Below are positions 1-11,062 of a stretch of 64,000 nt of DNA, piece after piece. Every line of letters begins with the position of its first letter. The first letter of the stretch is position 1. A program made the translations under genes and the position numbers. The stretch is from Chamaelirium japonicum. Lineage: Eukaryota > Streptophyta > Magnoliopsida > Liliales > Melanthiaceae. Location: the NCBI GenBank assembly GCA_947650365.1, contig CANTAL010000193.1, positions 1 to 64,000 of the forward strand, given 5' to 3'. The notes beneath the pieces are model-generated. The model searched no databases and was not told the origin of the DNA. It worked only from the letters and a program-made list of their open reading frames with translations.

Positions 1-1025
1 ATGAATTAGAATGGATACATTCGTGCGAATGAATTATAATGGATCGGACGAATGAATTAGAATGGATCATACGAATGAATTAGAATGGATCAAATGAATG
101 AATTAGAATGATTACATTCATGCGAATGAATTAGAATGGATCGTACGAATGGATTAGAATGGATCGTATGAATGGATTAGAATGGATACATTCGAGCGAA
201 TGAATTAGAATGGATCGTACGAATGAATTAGAATGGATCGTACGAATGGATTAGAATGGATCGTACGAATGAACTAGAATGGATACATTCGTGCGAATGA
301 ATTAGAATGGATCATACGAATGAATTAGAATGGATCGTACGAATGAATTAGAATGGATCTTATGAATGAATTAGAATGGATCGTACAAATGAATTAGAAT
401 GGATCGTACGAATGAATTAGAATGGATACATTCGTGCGAATGAATTAGAATGGATCGTACGAAGGAATTAGAATGGATCGTACGAAGGAATTAGAATGGA
501 TCGTACGAAGGAATTAGAATGGATCGTACGAATGAACTAGAATGGATATATTCGTGCAAATGAATTAGAATGGATCGTATGAATGAATTAGAATGGATCG
601 TATGAGTGAATTAGAACGGATAGTACGAATGAAGTAGAATGGATCGTATGAATGAATTAGAATGGATACATTCGTTCGAATGAATTAGAATGGATCGTAT
701 GAATGAATTAGAAAAGATTGTGCGAATGAATTAGAATGGATCGTACGAATGAATTAGAATAGATACATTCGTGCGAATAAATTAGAATGGATTGTATGAA
801 TGAATTAGAATGGATCGTACGAATGAATTAGAATGGATCGTACGAATGAATTAGAATAGATTGCGTGAATGAATTAGAATGGATCGTACGAATGAATTAG
901 AATGGATCGTACGAAGGAATTAGAATGGATCGGACGAATGAATTAGAATGGATCGTACGATTGAATTAGAATGGATCATACGAATGAGTAAGAATGGATC
1001 GTATGAATGAATTAGATTGGATCGT
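1..1025 (+). repeat. Satellite block 1, forward sense
   Basis: Head-to-tail array of a short monomer. The forward unit is a 16-nt core GAATGAATTAGAATGG followed by a spacer. The common spacer ATCGTAC makes a 23-bp unit; the longer ATACATTCGTGC makes a 28-bp unit and appears roughly every four to six units. Variation is concentrated in the spacer (CATAC, TGTAC, CGTATG forms) while the core is mostly intact. The window starts inside the array, so the true left end is not seen. No coding potential beyond repeat-derived reading frames. I do not recognise this satellite family. Confidence 0.97.
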
Positions 1026-1039
1026 ACGATCCATTCTAA
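1012..1039. repeat. 28-bp near-perfect palindrome at a strand switch
   Basis: Two cores meet head-to-head around TCGTACGA. The 28 bases are self-complementary except for one symmetric mismatch pair. It forms the left border of the single reverse-oriented core in block 2. The same structure recurs at 29494-29521 and 54108-54135. Confidence 0.9.
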
Positions 1040-1053
1040 TTCATTAGCATGGA
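1026..1053 (-). repeat. Satellite block 2, single reverse core
   Basis: One reverse-sense core wedged between forward blocks. Its left border is the centre of the 1012-1039 palindrome and its right border is the loop of the 1030-1076 hairpin. Confidence 0.9.
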
Positions 1054-1076
1054 TCGTGCTAATGAATTAGAATGGA
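1030..1076. repeat. 47-bp perfect hairpin, 20-bp arms and 7-nt loop
   Basis: Left arm TCCATTCTAATTCATTAGCA (1030-1049), loop TGGATCG, and right arm the exact reverse complement (1057-1076). It is built from a variant core carrying TTAGCA. Three further copies lie at 29457-29503, 54071-54117 and 62661-62707. Confidence 0.95.
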
Positions 1077-1590
1077 ATATACGAAAGAATTAGAATGGAT
1101 TGTAGAATGGATCGTACGAATGAATTAGAATGGATCGTACGAATGAATTAGAATAGATCATAGAAATGAATTAGAATGGATCGGGCAAATGAATTAGAAT
1201 GGATGCATTCGTGCAAATGAATTAGAATGGATCGTGCGAATGAATTAGAATGGATATATTTGAACGAATAAATTAGAATGGATCAAATGAATGAATTAGA
1301 ATGGATCGTACGAATGAATTAGAATGGATAGTGCGAATGAATTAGAATCGATCGTACGAATGAATTAGAATGGATCGTACGAATGAATTAGAATGGTTCA
1401 TACGAATGAGTAAGAATGGATCGTACGAATGAATAAGAATGGATCGTACGAATGAATTAGAATGGATCGTACGAATAAATTAGAATAGATACATTCGTCC
1501 GAATGAATTAGAATGGATCATACGAATGAGTAAGAATGTATCGTACGAATGAAATAGAATAGATTGTACGAATGAATTAGAATGGATCCT
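1054..1590 (+). repeat. Satellite block 3, forward sense
   Basis: Forward array resuming after the hairpin. It contains a shortened unit near 1102-1110 (GTAGAATGG, most of a core missing) that recurs beside the other hairpin copies. It ends where GGATCCT abuts AGTACGATCC, a junction without a long palindrome. Confidence 0.95.
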
Positions 1591-1795
1591 AGTACGATCC
1601 ATTCTAATTCATTCGTACGATCCATTCTAATTCATTCATACAATCCATTCTAATTCTTTCACACGATCCATTCTAATTCATTCGTACGATCCATTCTAAT
1701 TCATTCGTGAAATCCATTCTATTTCATTCGTACGATCCATTCTTACTCATTCGTACGATCCATTCTAATTCATTCACACGAATGTATCCATTCGT
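1591..1795 (-). repeat. Satellite block 4, reverse sense
   Basis: About nine reverse units reading CCATTCTAATTCATTC with spacers GTACGAT, ATACAAT, ACACGAT and similar. It ends at the centre of the perfect 14-bp palindrome CATTCGTACGAATG (1789-1802). Confidence 0.95.
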
Positions 1796-3752
1796 ACGAA
1801 TGAATTAGAATAGATTGTACGAATGAATTAGAATGGATTGTACGAATGAATTAGAATGGACCATATTAATAAATTAGAATGGATCGTACGAATGAATTAG
1901 AATGGATCGTACGAATGAATTAGAATGGATCGTACGAATAAATTAGAATGGATCGTACGAATGAATTAGAATGGATCCAACGAATGAATTAGAATGGATC
2001 CTACGAATGAATTAGAATGGATATTAATAAATTAGAATGGATCCTACGAATGGATTAGAATGGATACCTTTGTGCATATGAATTAGAATGGATCGTACGA
2101 ATGAATTAGAATGGATCCTACGAATGAATTAGAATGGATCCTACGAATGAATTAGAATGGATCGTATGGAATGAATTAGAATGGATATATTTGAACGAAT
2201 AAATTAGAATGGATCATACGAATGAATTAGAATGGATCGTACGAATGAATTAGAATGGATAGTGCGAATGAATTAGAATCAATCGTACGAATGAATTCGA
2301 ATGGATCGTACGAATGAATTAGAATGGATCATACGAATGAGTAAGAATGGATCGTACGAATGAATTAGAATGGATCGTACGAATGAATTAGAATGGATCG
2401 TACGAATAAATTAGAATGGATACATTCGTCCGAATGAATTAGAATGGATCATACGAATGAGTAAGAATGGATCGTACGAATAAAATAGAATAGATTGTAC
2501 GAATGAATTAGAATGGTTCCTACGAATGAATTAGAATGGATCGTGTGAAAGAATTAGAATGGATTGTATGAATGAATTAGAATGGATCGTATGAATGAAT
2601 TAGAATGGATCGTACGAATGGATTAGAATGGATCGTACGAATGAATTAGAATGGATCATACGAATGAACTAGAATGGATACATTCGTGCGAATGAATTAG
2701 AATGGATCATACGAATGATTTAGAATGGATCGTACGAATGAATTAGAATGGATCGTACGAATAAATTAGAATGGATCGTACGAATGAATTAGAATATATC
2801 GTACGAATGAATTAGAATGGATCGTACAAAGGAATTAGAATGGATCGTACGAATGAATTAGAATGGATCGTATGAATGAATTATAATGGATACATTCGTG
2901 CGAATGAATTAGAATGGATTGTACGAATGAATTAGAATGGATCGTACGAATAAATTAGAATGGATCGTGTGAAAGAATTAGAATGGATTGTATGAATGAA
3001 TTAGAATGGATCATATGAATGAAATAGAATGGATACATTCGTGTGAATGAATTAGAATGGATCATACGAATGAATTAGAATGGATCGTACGAATGAATTA
3101 GAATGGATCGTACGAATGGATTAGAATGGATCGTACGAATGGATTAGAATGGATACATTCGAGCGAATGAATTAGAATGGATCGTACGAATGAATTAGAA
3201 TGGATTGTACGAATGAATTAGAATAGATCCTACGAATGGATTAGAATGGATACCTTTGTGCATATGAATTAGAATGGATCGTACGAATGAATTAGAATGG
3301 ATAATATGAATGAATTAGAATGGATCGTGTGAAAGAATTAGAATGGATTGTATGAATGAATTAGAATAGATTGTATGAATGAATTAGAATGGATCGTACG
3401 AATGAATTAGAATGGATTGTACGAATGAATTAGAATGGATCGTACGAATGAATTAGAATGAATACATTCGTGCGAATGAATTAGAATGGATACATTCGTG
3501 CGAAAGAATTAGAATAGATCGTATGAATGAATTAGAATGTATCCTATGAATGAATTAGAATGGATCGTGCGAATGAATTAGAATGGATCGTACGAATGAA
3601 TTAGAATGGATCGTGCTAATGAATTAGAATTGATCGAACGAATGAATTAGCATGGATCGTGCTAATGAATTAGAATGGAACGTATGAATGAATTAGAATG
3701 GATCATGTGAAAGAATTAGAATGGATTGTATGAATGAATTAGAATGAATTCG
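1796..3752 (+). repeat. Satellite block 5, forward sense
   Basis: A 1.96-kb forward array. Around 2420-2580 it holds a recognisable higher-order string (ACATTCGTCC spacer, then GAGTAAG core, GAAATAG core, CGTGTGAAAG unit) found in many other blocks. It ends at a hinge with 11-bp arms, GAATGAATTCG (3742-3752) and CGAATTCATTC (3764-3774). Confidence 0.95.
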
Positions 3753-3774
3753 TACGATCCATTCGAATTCATTC
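3742..3774. repeat. Hinge hairpin, class C
   Basis: Perfect inverted repeat with 11-bp arms GAATGAATTCG / CGAATTCATTC and an 11-nt loop, exactly at a forward-to-reverse switch. Copies lie at 21811-21843 and 43999-44031; versions with a mismatch lie at about 31889-31920 and 38609-38640. Confidence 0.93.
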
Positions 3775-4393
3775 GCACGATCCATTCTAATTCATTCATA
3801 TGATCCATTCTAATTCATTCGTACGATCCATTCTAATTCATATGCACAAAGGTATTCATTCTAATCCATTCGTAGGATCAATTCTAATCCATTCGTACGA
3901 TCCATTCTAATTCATTCGTACGATCCATTCTAATTCATTCGCTCGAATGTATCCATTCTAATCCATTCGTACGATCCATTCTAATCCATTCGTACGATCC
4001 ATTCTAATTCATTCGCATGAATGTAACCATTCTAATTCATTTATTTGATCCATTCTAATTCAATCATACGATCCATTCTAATTCATTCGTCCGATCCATT
4101 CTAATTCATTCGCACGAATGTATCCATTCTAATTCATTCGTACGATCCATTCTAATTCATTCGCACGATCCATTCTAATTCATTCATAGGATCCATTCTA
4201 ATTCATTCGTACGATCTATTCTAATTCTTTCGCACGAATGTATCCATTCTAATTCATTCGCACGAATGTATCCATTCTAATTCATTCGTACGATCCATTC
4301 TAATTCATTCGCACGATCCATTCTAATTCATTCGTACGATCGATTCTAATTCATTCACACGAATGTATCCATTCTAATTCATTCGTACGATCC
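3753..4393 (-). repeat. Satellite block 6, reverse sense
   Basis: Reverse array with several long spacers of the GCACGAATGTAT type and one rare spacer ATGCACAAAGGTAT near 3841. It returns to forward sense at 4393/4394 (GATCC then TGAATTAG) with no obvious palindrome. Confidence 0.95.
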
Positions 4394-5782
4394 TGAATTA
4401 GAATGGATCGTACGAATGAATTAGAATGGATAACTTTGTGCATATGAATTAGAATGGATCGTACGAATGAATTAGAATGGATCATATTAATAAATTAGAA
4501 TGGATCGTACGAATGAATTAGAATGGATACATTCGTGCGAATGAATTAGAATGGATCGTGCGAATCCATTAGACTGGATCGTGCGAATGAATAAGAATGG
4601 ATCATACGAATAAATTAGAATGGATCGTACGAATTAATTAGAATGGATACATTCGTGCGAATGAATTAGAATGGATTGTATGAATGAATTAGAATGGATC
4701 GTACGAATGAATTAGAATGGATCATACGAATTAATTAGAATGGATCATACGAATGAATTAGAACGGATCGTACGAATGAATTAGAATGGATCGTACGAAT
4801 GAACTAGAACAGATACATTCATGCGAATGAATTAGAATGGATCGTACGAATGAAATAGAATGGATCGTACGAATGAATTAGAATGGATCTTACGAATGAA
4901 TTAGAATGGATCGTACGAATGAATTAGAATGGATCGTATGAATGAATTAGAATGGATCGTACGAATGAATTAGAATGGATACATTCGTGCGAATGAATTA
5001 GAATGGATCGGACGAATGAATTAGAATGGATCGTACGAATGAATTAGAATGGATCAAATGAATGAATTAGAATGGTTACATTCATGCGAATGAATTAGAA
5101 TGGATCGTACGAATGGATTAGAATGGATACATTCGTGCGAATGAATTAGATGGATTGTATGAATGAATTAGAATAAATCGTACGAATGAATTAGAATGGA
5201 TCGTATGAGTGAATTAGAATGGATACGAAGGAATTAGAATGGATCGTACGAAGGAATTAGAATGGATCATACGAATGAAATAGAATGGATCGTACGAGGG
5301 AATTAGAATGGATCGTAAGAAGGAATTAGAATGGATCGTACGAAGGAATTAGAATGGATCGTACGAAGGGATTAGAATGGATATATTCGTGCAAATGAAT
5401 TAGAATGGATCGTATGAATGTATTAGAGTGGATCGTATGAGTGAATTAAAACAGATAGTACGAATGAAGTAGAATGGATCGTATGAATGAATTAGAATGG
5501 ATACATTCGTGCGAATGAATTAGAATGGATCGTATGAATGAATTAGAATAGATTGTGCGAATGAATTAGAATGGATCGTACGAATGAATTAGAATGGATA
5601 CATTCGTGCGAATAAATTAGAATGGATTGTATGAATGAATTAGAATGGATCGTACGAATGAATTAGAATGGATCGTACGAATGAATTAGAATAGATTGCG
5701 CGAAGGAATTAGAATGGATCGTGCGAATGAAATAGAATGGATATAAATGAATTAGAATGGATCATACGAATGAATTAGAATG
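4394..5782 (+). repeat. Satellite block 7, forward sense
   Basis: Forward array with a local run of core variants in which GAATGAATT has become GAAGGAATT (about 5226-5370), suggesting recent local expansion of one variant. It ends GAATG/ACGATCC at 5782, a junction repeated at 56578. Confidence 0.95.
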
Positions 5783-5953
5783 ACGATCCATTCTTACTCA
5801 TTCGTATGATCCATTCGAATTTATTCGCACGAATGTATCCATTCTAATTCATTCGTACGTCTAATTCATTCGTACGGTCCATTCTAATTCATTCGCACAA
5901 TCCATTCTATTTCATTCGTACGATCCATTCTTACTCATTCGTATGATCCATTA
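5783..5953 (-). repeat. Satellite block 8, short reverse block
   Basis: A 171-bp reverse block containing a truncated unit (GTACGTCTAATTC). It is closely similar in order and length to 56579-56748, including both borders, so the two are copies of one inverted segment. Confidence 0.94.
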
Positions 5954-8355
5954 TCGATACATTCATGCGAATGAATTAGAATGGATCATACGAATGAGTA
6001 AGAATGGATCGTACAAATGAAATAGAATGGATTGTGCGAATGAATTAGAATGGATCGTACGAGTGAATTAGAATGGATCGTGTGAAAGAATTTGAATGGA
6101 TTGTATGAATGAATTAGAATAGATCGTATGAATGAATTAGAATGGATCGTACGAATGAATTAGAATGGATCATACAAATGAATTAGAATGGATACATTCG
6201 TGCGAATGAATTAGAATGGATACATTCGTGCGAAAGAATTAGAATAGATCGTATGAATGAATTAGAATGTATCCTATGAATGAATTAGAATGGATCGTGC
6301 GAATGAATTAGAATGCATCGTACGAATGAATTAGAATGGATCGTGCTAATGAATTAGAATTGATCGAACGAATGAATTAGCATGGATCGTGCTAATGAAT
6401 TAGAATGGAACGTACGAATGAATTAGAATGGATCGTGTGAAAGAATTAGAATGGATTGTATGACTAATGAATTAGAATGGATCGTGTGAAAGAATTAGAA
6501 TGGATCGAACGAATGAATTAGAATGGATTGTGCGAATGAATTAGAATGGATTGTACGAATGAATTAGAATGGATACATTTGTGCGAATGAATTAGAATGG
6601 ATCGTACGAATGAATTAGAATGGATCGTATGAATGAATTAGAATGGATCGTACGAATGAATTAGAATGGATCGTGCGAATGAATTAGAATGGATCGTACG
6701 AATGAATTAGAATGGATCATACGAATGAAGTAGAATGGATACATTCGTGCGAATGAATTAGAATGGATCGTACGAATGAATTAGAATGGATCGTACGAAT
6801 GAATTAGAATGGATCTTACGAATGGATTAGAATGGATCGTACGAATGAATTAGAATGGATCGTACGAATGAATTAGAATGGATACATTCGTGCGAATGAA
6901 TTAGAATAGATCGGACGAATGAATTAGAATGGATCGTTCGAATGAATTAGAATGGATCGTACGAATGAATTAGAATGGATCGTACGAATAAATTAGAATG
7001 GATACATTCGTCCAAATGAATTAGAATGGATCATACGAATGAGTAAGAATGGATCGTACGAATAAAATAGAATAGATTGTACGAATGAATTAGAATGGAT
7101 TCGTACGAATGAATTAGAATGGATACATTTGTGCGAATGAATTAGAATGGATCGTACCAATGAGTAAGAATGGATCGTACGAATGAAATAGAATGAATAG
7201 TGCGAATGAATTAGAATGGATCGTACGAATGAATTAGAATGGATCGTGTGAAACAATTAGAATGGATTGTATGAATGAATTAGAATAGATCGTATGAATA
7301 AATTAGAATGGATCGTACGAATGAATTAAAATGGATTGTACAAATGAATTAGAATGGATCGTATGAATGAATTAGAATGAATACATTCGTGCGAATTAAT
7401 TAGAATGGATACATTCGTGCGAAAGAATTAGAATAGATCGTATGAATGAATTAGAATGGATCCTATGAATGAATTAGAATGGATCGTGCGAATGAATTAG
7501 AATGGATCGTACGAATGACTTAGAATAGATCGTATGAATGAATTAGAATAGATCGTACGAAGGAATTAGAATGGATCGTACGAATGAATTAGAATGGATA
7601 TATTTGTGCAAATGAATTAGAACGGATCGTATGAATGTATTAGAATGGATCGTATGAGTGAATTAGAATGGATCGTACGAATGAATTAGAATGGATTGTA
7701 TGAATGAATTAGAATGGATCGTACGAATGAATTAGAATGGATCAGACGAATTAATTAGAATGGATCGTACGAATGAATTAGAATGGATCGTACGAATGAA
7801 TTAGAATGGATCGTACGATTGAATTAGAATGGATACATTCGTGCGAATGAATTAGAATGGATTGTGCGAATGAATAAGAACAGATCGTGCGAATGAATTA
7901 GAATGGATCGTACGAATGAATTAGAATGGATCGTGCGAATGAATTAGAATGGATCGTACAAATGAATTAGAATGGATCGAGCGAATGAATTAGAATGGAT
8001 CGTACGAATGAATTAGAATGGATCGTGTGAAAGAATTAGAATGGATCGTACGAATGAATTAGAATGGATCGTGCGAATGAATTAGAATGGATCGTACGAA
8101 TGAATTAGAATGGATCGTACTAATGAATTAGAATTGATCGAACGAATGAATTAGCATGGATCGTGCTAATGAGTTATAATGGATCGTACGAATGAATTAG
8201 AATGGATCGTGCAAATGAATTAGAATGGATCGTACGAATGAATTAGAATGGATACATTTGTGCGAATGAATTAGAATGGATCGTACGAATGAATTAGAAT
8301 GGATCGTGCGAATGAATTAGAATGGATTGTGCGAATGAATTCGAATGGATCGTAC
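5954..8355 (+). repeat. Satellite block 9, forward sense
   Basis: A 2.4-kb forward array. Units with TTAGCA cores and CGTGCTAATG spacers occur near 6340-6400 and 8130-8170. The start near 5954 matches 56749 onward. It ends at the class B hinge 8333-8365. Confidence 0.95.
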
Positions 8356-8365
8356 GAATTCATTC
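8333..8365. repeat. Hinge hairpin, class B
   Basis: Arms GAATGAATTC (8333-8342) and GAATTCATTC (8356-8365) are perfect reverse complements around a 13-nt loop. They mark a forward-to-reverse switch and create two GAATTC sites. Copies: 24832-24864, 43098-43130, and 20956-20988 with one mismatch. Confidence 0.93.
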
Positions 8366-8719
8366 TAATTCATTCATACAATCCATTCTAATTCTTTCAC
8401 ATGATCCATTCTAATTCATTCGTATGTTCCATTCTAATTCATTAGCACGATCCATGCTAATTCATTCGTTCGATCAATTCTAATTCAGTAGCACGATCCA
8501 TTCTAATTCATTCGTACGATCCATTCTAATTCATTCGCACGATCCATTCTAATTCATTCATAGGATCCATTCTAATTCATTCATACGATCTATTCTAATT
8601 CTTTCGCACGAATGTATCCATTCTAATTCATTCGCACGAATGTATCCATTCTAAGTCATTCGTACGATCGATTCGAATTCATTCGTACGATCCATTCTAA
8701 TTCATTCATACGATCTATT
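8356..8719 (-). repeat. Satellite block 10, reverse sense, interrupted by retrotransposon
   Basis: Reverse array broken inside a monomer by the copia element. Joining the flanks across one CTATT gives an uninterrupted monomer (CGATCTATTCTAATTCATTC), so blocks 10 and 11 were one block of about 1.76 kb before insertion. Confidence 0.95.
8715..8719. other. Target-site duplication, left copy
   Basis: CTATT immediately before the TG of the 5' LTR. It matches CTATT at 18634-18638. A 5-bp duplication is the usual length for Ty1/copia integrase. Confidence 0.93.
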
Positions 8720-10062
8720 TGTTAGAATTGGTGAGGTCTATAGCTCGTAAAAACCTAGTGTTTAGCTTTGTATGGTTGATAGTATAGGAATGCATATTGG
8801 TACGTACCTTAGTACGTGTTCTGATTACAGAACAGAGAGCCATGGCTACATGGTAATCCACTTGAGTGGGAGACTCAATGGATTGGTCCCATGTAACCTA
8901 AATACGTTCGCAGCTCTGATTAGGGTTGGTCGCCCTATCAGGATAAGCTGTTGGGATGACAGAGCGTGGGTGTCTCCACCACGGTCATTACCAGGCACAG
9001 TGTCTGTGGCCGAACGGAACCAACACGGTGCACAGATCGGTGAGCAGACACCGGTGCACTAAACCGTGTTTCTGCTTAGGGTAAAACGGTCCTAAACCCT
9101 GAGGAGCCATGTCTGGTGGACTAACCAGTTGTGTGGTGCTTTGGCGCACCAATGTGTGAGGATCCGGATGCAGTGATCCAAAACCACGGTGTACTGGGTT
9201 ACCCGGCTGGCGTTGCATCAGCATGTCACTCCTGCAGGCTATCCACACCCCTAACGGGAGGTGCGTTCCTTGGTCTGACCTACGTCGTATTAAACCCTGG
9301 CCAGGTGGTCATTAGTTGGACTGATGACGGATCCGGTTGCTCGTCAGAGTAATCGGAGGTACGATGTATGTGGTCAACCTGGAAGGAACCGAGTCATATG
9401 AGCACTCGAGTCTGACGGTATTCTCCATCGCTCGAGTTGCATCATGGCACCAGTGGAGGGACAGCGAGTTTACCATACTAAACGGAGAGCAGGGGTATGT
9501 GGGAGAACATAGTAAGTCCGGGGGGATTGGAGTGTAGCCTGCGTCGCACTCTGGGTGGCTACGCAGGTTAACTCGAACTCAGAGGATCGATGGTACACTC
9601 GGGTAGTGTGTCGATCGAGTCTGAGTTGGAAGCCATGAACCCTGGTCCCTGAAGGTTCCACCTTATCGACATTATGTATGGTTCTTATACCATCTCCTCG
9701 AAACACAGAACGTAGTTAGAGGAAGCGAGAAGTCCAAGCATACGCTCCATGAGTGCTTCGCACTAGTGCTCGGTAGATGCGTAGCTACGTGTGTGCACTA
9801 AGGGGAAACCCTAGGTTAGTGCAGAGACGCATGTAGCAATTCCTTGCCATAAGTGGACTTTGCCACATGGGTGCGATGCACCGGGACATGTTGCGAGTTG
9901 ACTAGTTGACTTCACTAGGGGCACCCTACGGGAACCTCAGAGAATAGTGAAATCACTGGTGCACTTCACTTATGTGTGCCTTGTAAAGTCTCGTACACGA
10001 GGAACGACCAACTAGTGACATAAGGGCGTTTTGGTCATACCATGCGCCACTATGCACTAAGG

Positions 10063-10104
10063 GGGCCGGCCCTAAGTGTTGAGAGACTGGTCAAGGCCGG
10101 CCCC
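10063..10104. promoter_or_regulatory. Paired GGCCGG palindromes in U3
   Basis: GGGCCGGCCC (10063-10072) and GGCCGGCCCC (10095-10104) lie 22 bp apart, with further GGCCGG copies near 10139 and 10279. Clustered GC palindromes a few hundred bases before a TATA box could be factor sites. The function is inferred only; the 3' LTR carries the same set. Confidence 0.35.
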
Positions 10105-10224
10105 ATTAGTTTCGGGAGGTTGTTGCCTCCGATGAAGGGGCCGGTTATGAGGCGCAGAAAACGGGCTGGTTTTGACCGTTTTCGAAAACAAGGAAAGGAT
10201 AGAGATAAAGAAGAGATATATAGG

Positions 10225-10300
10225 GATAAGGCTTGAATCAATCATCCTTATCCATACTGTCCTTATCCATATGGATAGGCCGGCTATATATATGATAAGG
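10225..10300. promoter_or_regulatory. Cluster of GATAAGG / CCTTATC motifs upstream of TATA
   Basis: Four GATAAGG-type motifs lie in 76 bp: 10225 (forward), 10246 and 10261 (as CCTTATCC) and 10294 (forward, overlapping the TATA region). GATAAG is the plant I-box, bound by MYB-like and GATA factors in known promoters. Density and position suggest a promoter module; activity is not shown by sequence alone. Confidence 0.4.
10285..10293 (+). promoter_or_regulatory. TATA box of the 5' LTR
   Basis: TATATATAT in the context GGCCGGCTATATATATGATAAG. It is the best TATA candidate in the LTR, followed about 90-140 bp later by a CT-rich leader. Transcription would be expected to begin near 10315-10325. 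Confidence 0.6.
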
Positions 10301-11050
10301 AGAGAGAGGGTGCACGAAATTCATAGAGCCATGCAAGCCCTAGGGCTGGCCATGGCATGGGAAAACCCTAGCCGCCCCCTCTCCTCTCTTCGCATCTCCT
10401 CTCTCGTCTCTCTCTCTCTCGCTTGCGCCATTGGATGGCGACTCGTCTTCCTCACGTGGTGTTTCGTAGAAGGAGAAGGCTCGTCGTATGGAGGCACTCA
10501 GAGATCCATCAACGAGGTGCCGTGCATCGTGTGAGATCGGGTGAACTAGAAGGCGTCTCCCGCAACCTTTTGCTGTCCAGAATCTGCACAGAAAATCAAC
10601 GTTGTTTCTGCGATTCCGGGAGCTACAGAAGTCCAAACGATGTGAAACTTGTTGGAAAGGTTGCGTCTCGAAGTTGGCTACCTGCAGTCCAAATTTCAGC
10701 CCAATCGGAGTTCGGAGCAGAAAGTTATGGCCGTCACACCGAAGCTATGTTGAGCAGATCCGTAGCCCGTCTCCATCGACAAAGAAGAAATTTGTCGCGG
10801 TGAAAGATTCCGCACGCAGGTATGACCTCTAACAAGTAGATCTAACATAATTAGAACATGCATTCATGCTAGTTTGTTCTTTCGCGTTAGATCATCGTTA
10901 GGGGTTCGCGTAGTTGCCATGCTAGATTCATACACGCATATGTAGATCGTTTCGATGAAAATTTTGATATGTAACGTACACCGCTCATGGTCCTCGGACC
11001 TTCACTTTGCTTCCGCTGCGGGCCTCTACCATGGATTTATTTCCAACAAT

Positions 11051-11062
11051 TGGTATCAGAGC
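11051..11062 (+). other. Primer-binding site, initiator-Met tRNA
   Basis: TGGTATCAGAGC starts 2 bp after the LTR end. It is the standard plant copia primer-binding sequence, complementary to the 3' end of initiator methionine tRNA, and it starts minus-strand cDNA synthesis. The match continues only weakly after GC. Confidence 0.93.

Larger units (their letters stand above)
8720..11048 (+). repeat. 5' long terminal repeat
   Basis: Starts TGTTAGAATTGG and ends TTTATTTCCAACA; the ends form a short imperfect inverted repeat (TGTTAG / CCAACA). It is identical to 16305-18633 except for one base seen at 9428. A TATA box at 10285-10293 suggests U3 covers about 8720-10315 and R plus U5 the last 0.7 kb. 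Just after the TATA box is a long pyrimidine tract (about 10373-10430, mainly CT), typical of plant 5' leaders. Open frames inside the LTR, on both strands, resemble no protein I know and are probably chance. Confidence 0.96.

Noticed and set aside
1026-1053. Short reversed core as a foldback or MITE-type transposon
   Set aside because: It consists only of satellite sequence, with no target duplication or unrelated interior. A flip at inverted repeats explains it better.
6993-7256. Repeat-peptide frames at 6993-7256, 24821-25009 and 46990-47187
   Set aside because: Same origin: chance stop-free runs in the satellite.
1-8719. CRISPR-like pattern of constant repeats and variable spacers
   Set aside because: Spacers are 7-12 nt variants of one sequence, not unique 26-40-nt inserts, and no cas genes are present. 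It is a eukaryotic satellite.
8772-10832. Small open frames on both strands of the LTRs, present twice
   Set aside because: Present in both copies only because the LTRs are identical. No recognised domain, they overlap each other on opposite strands, and most lie in U3 upstream of the TATA box.
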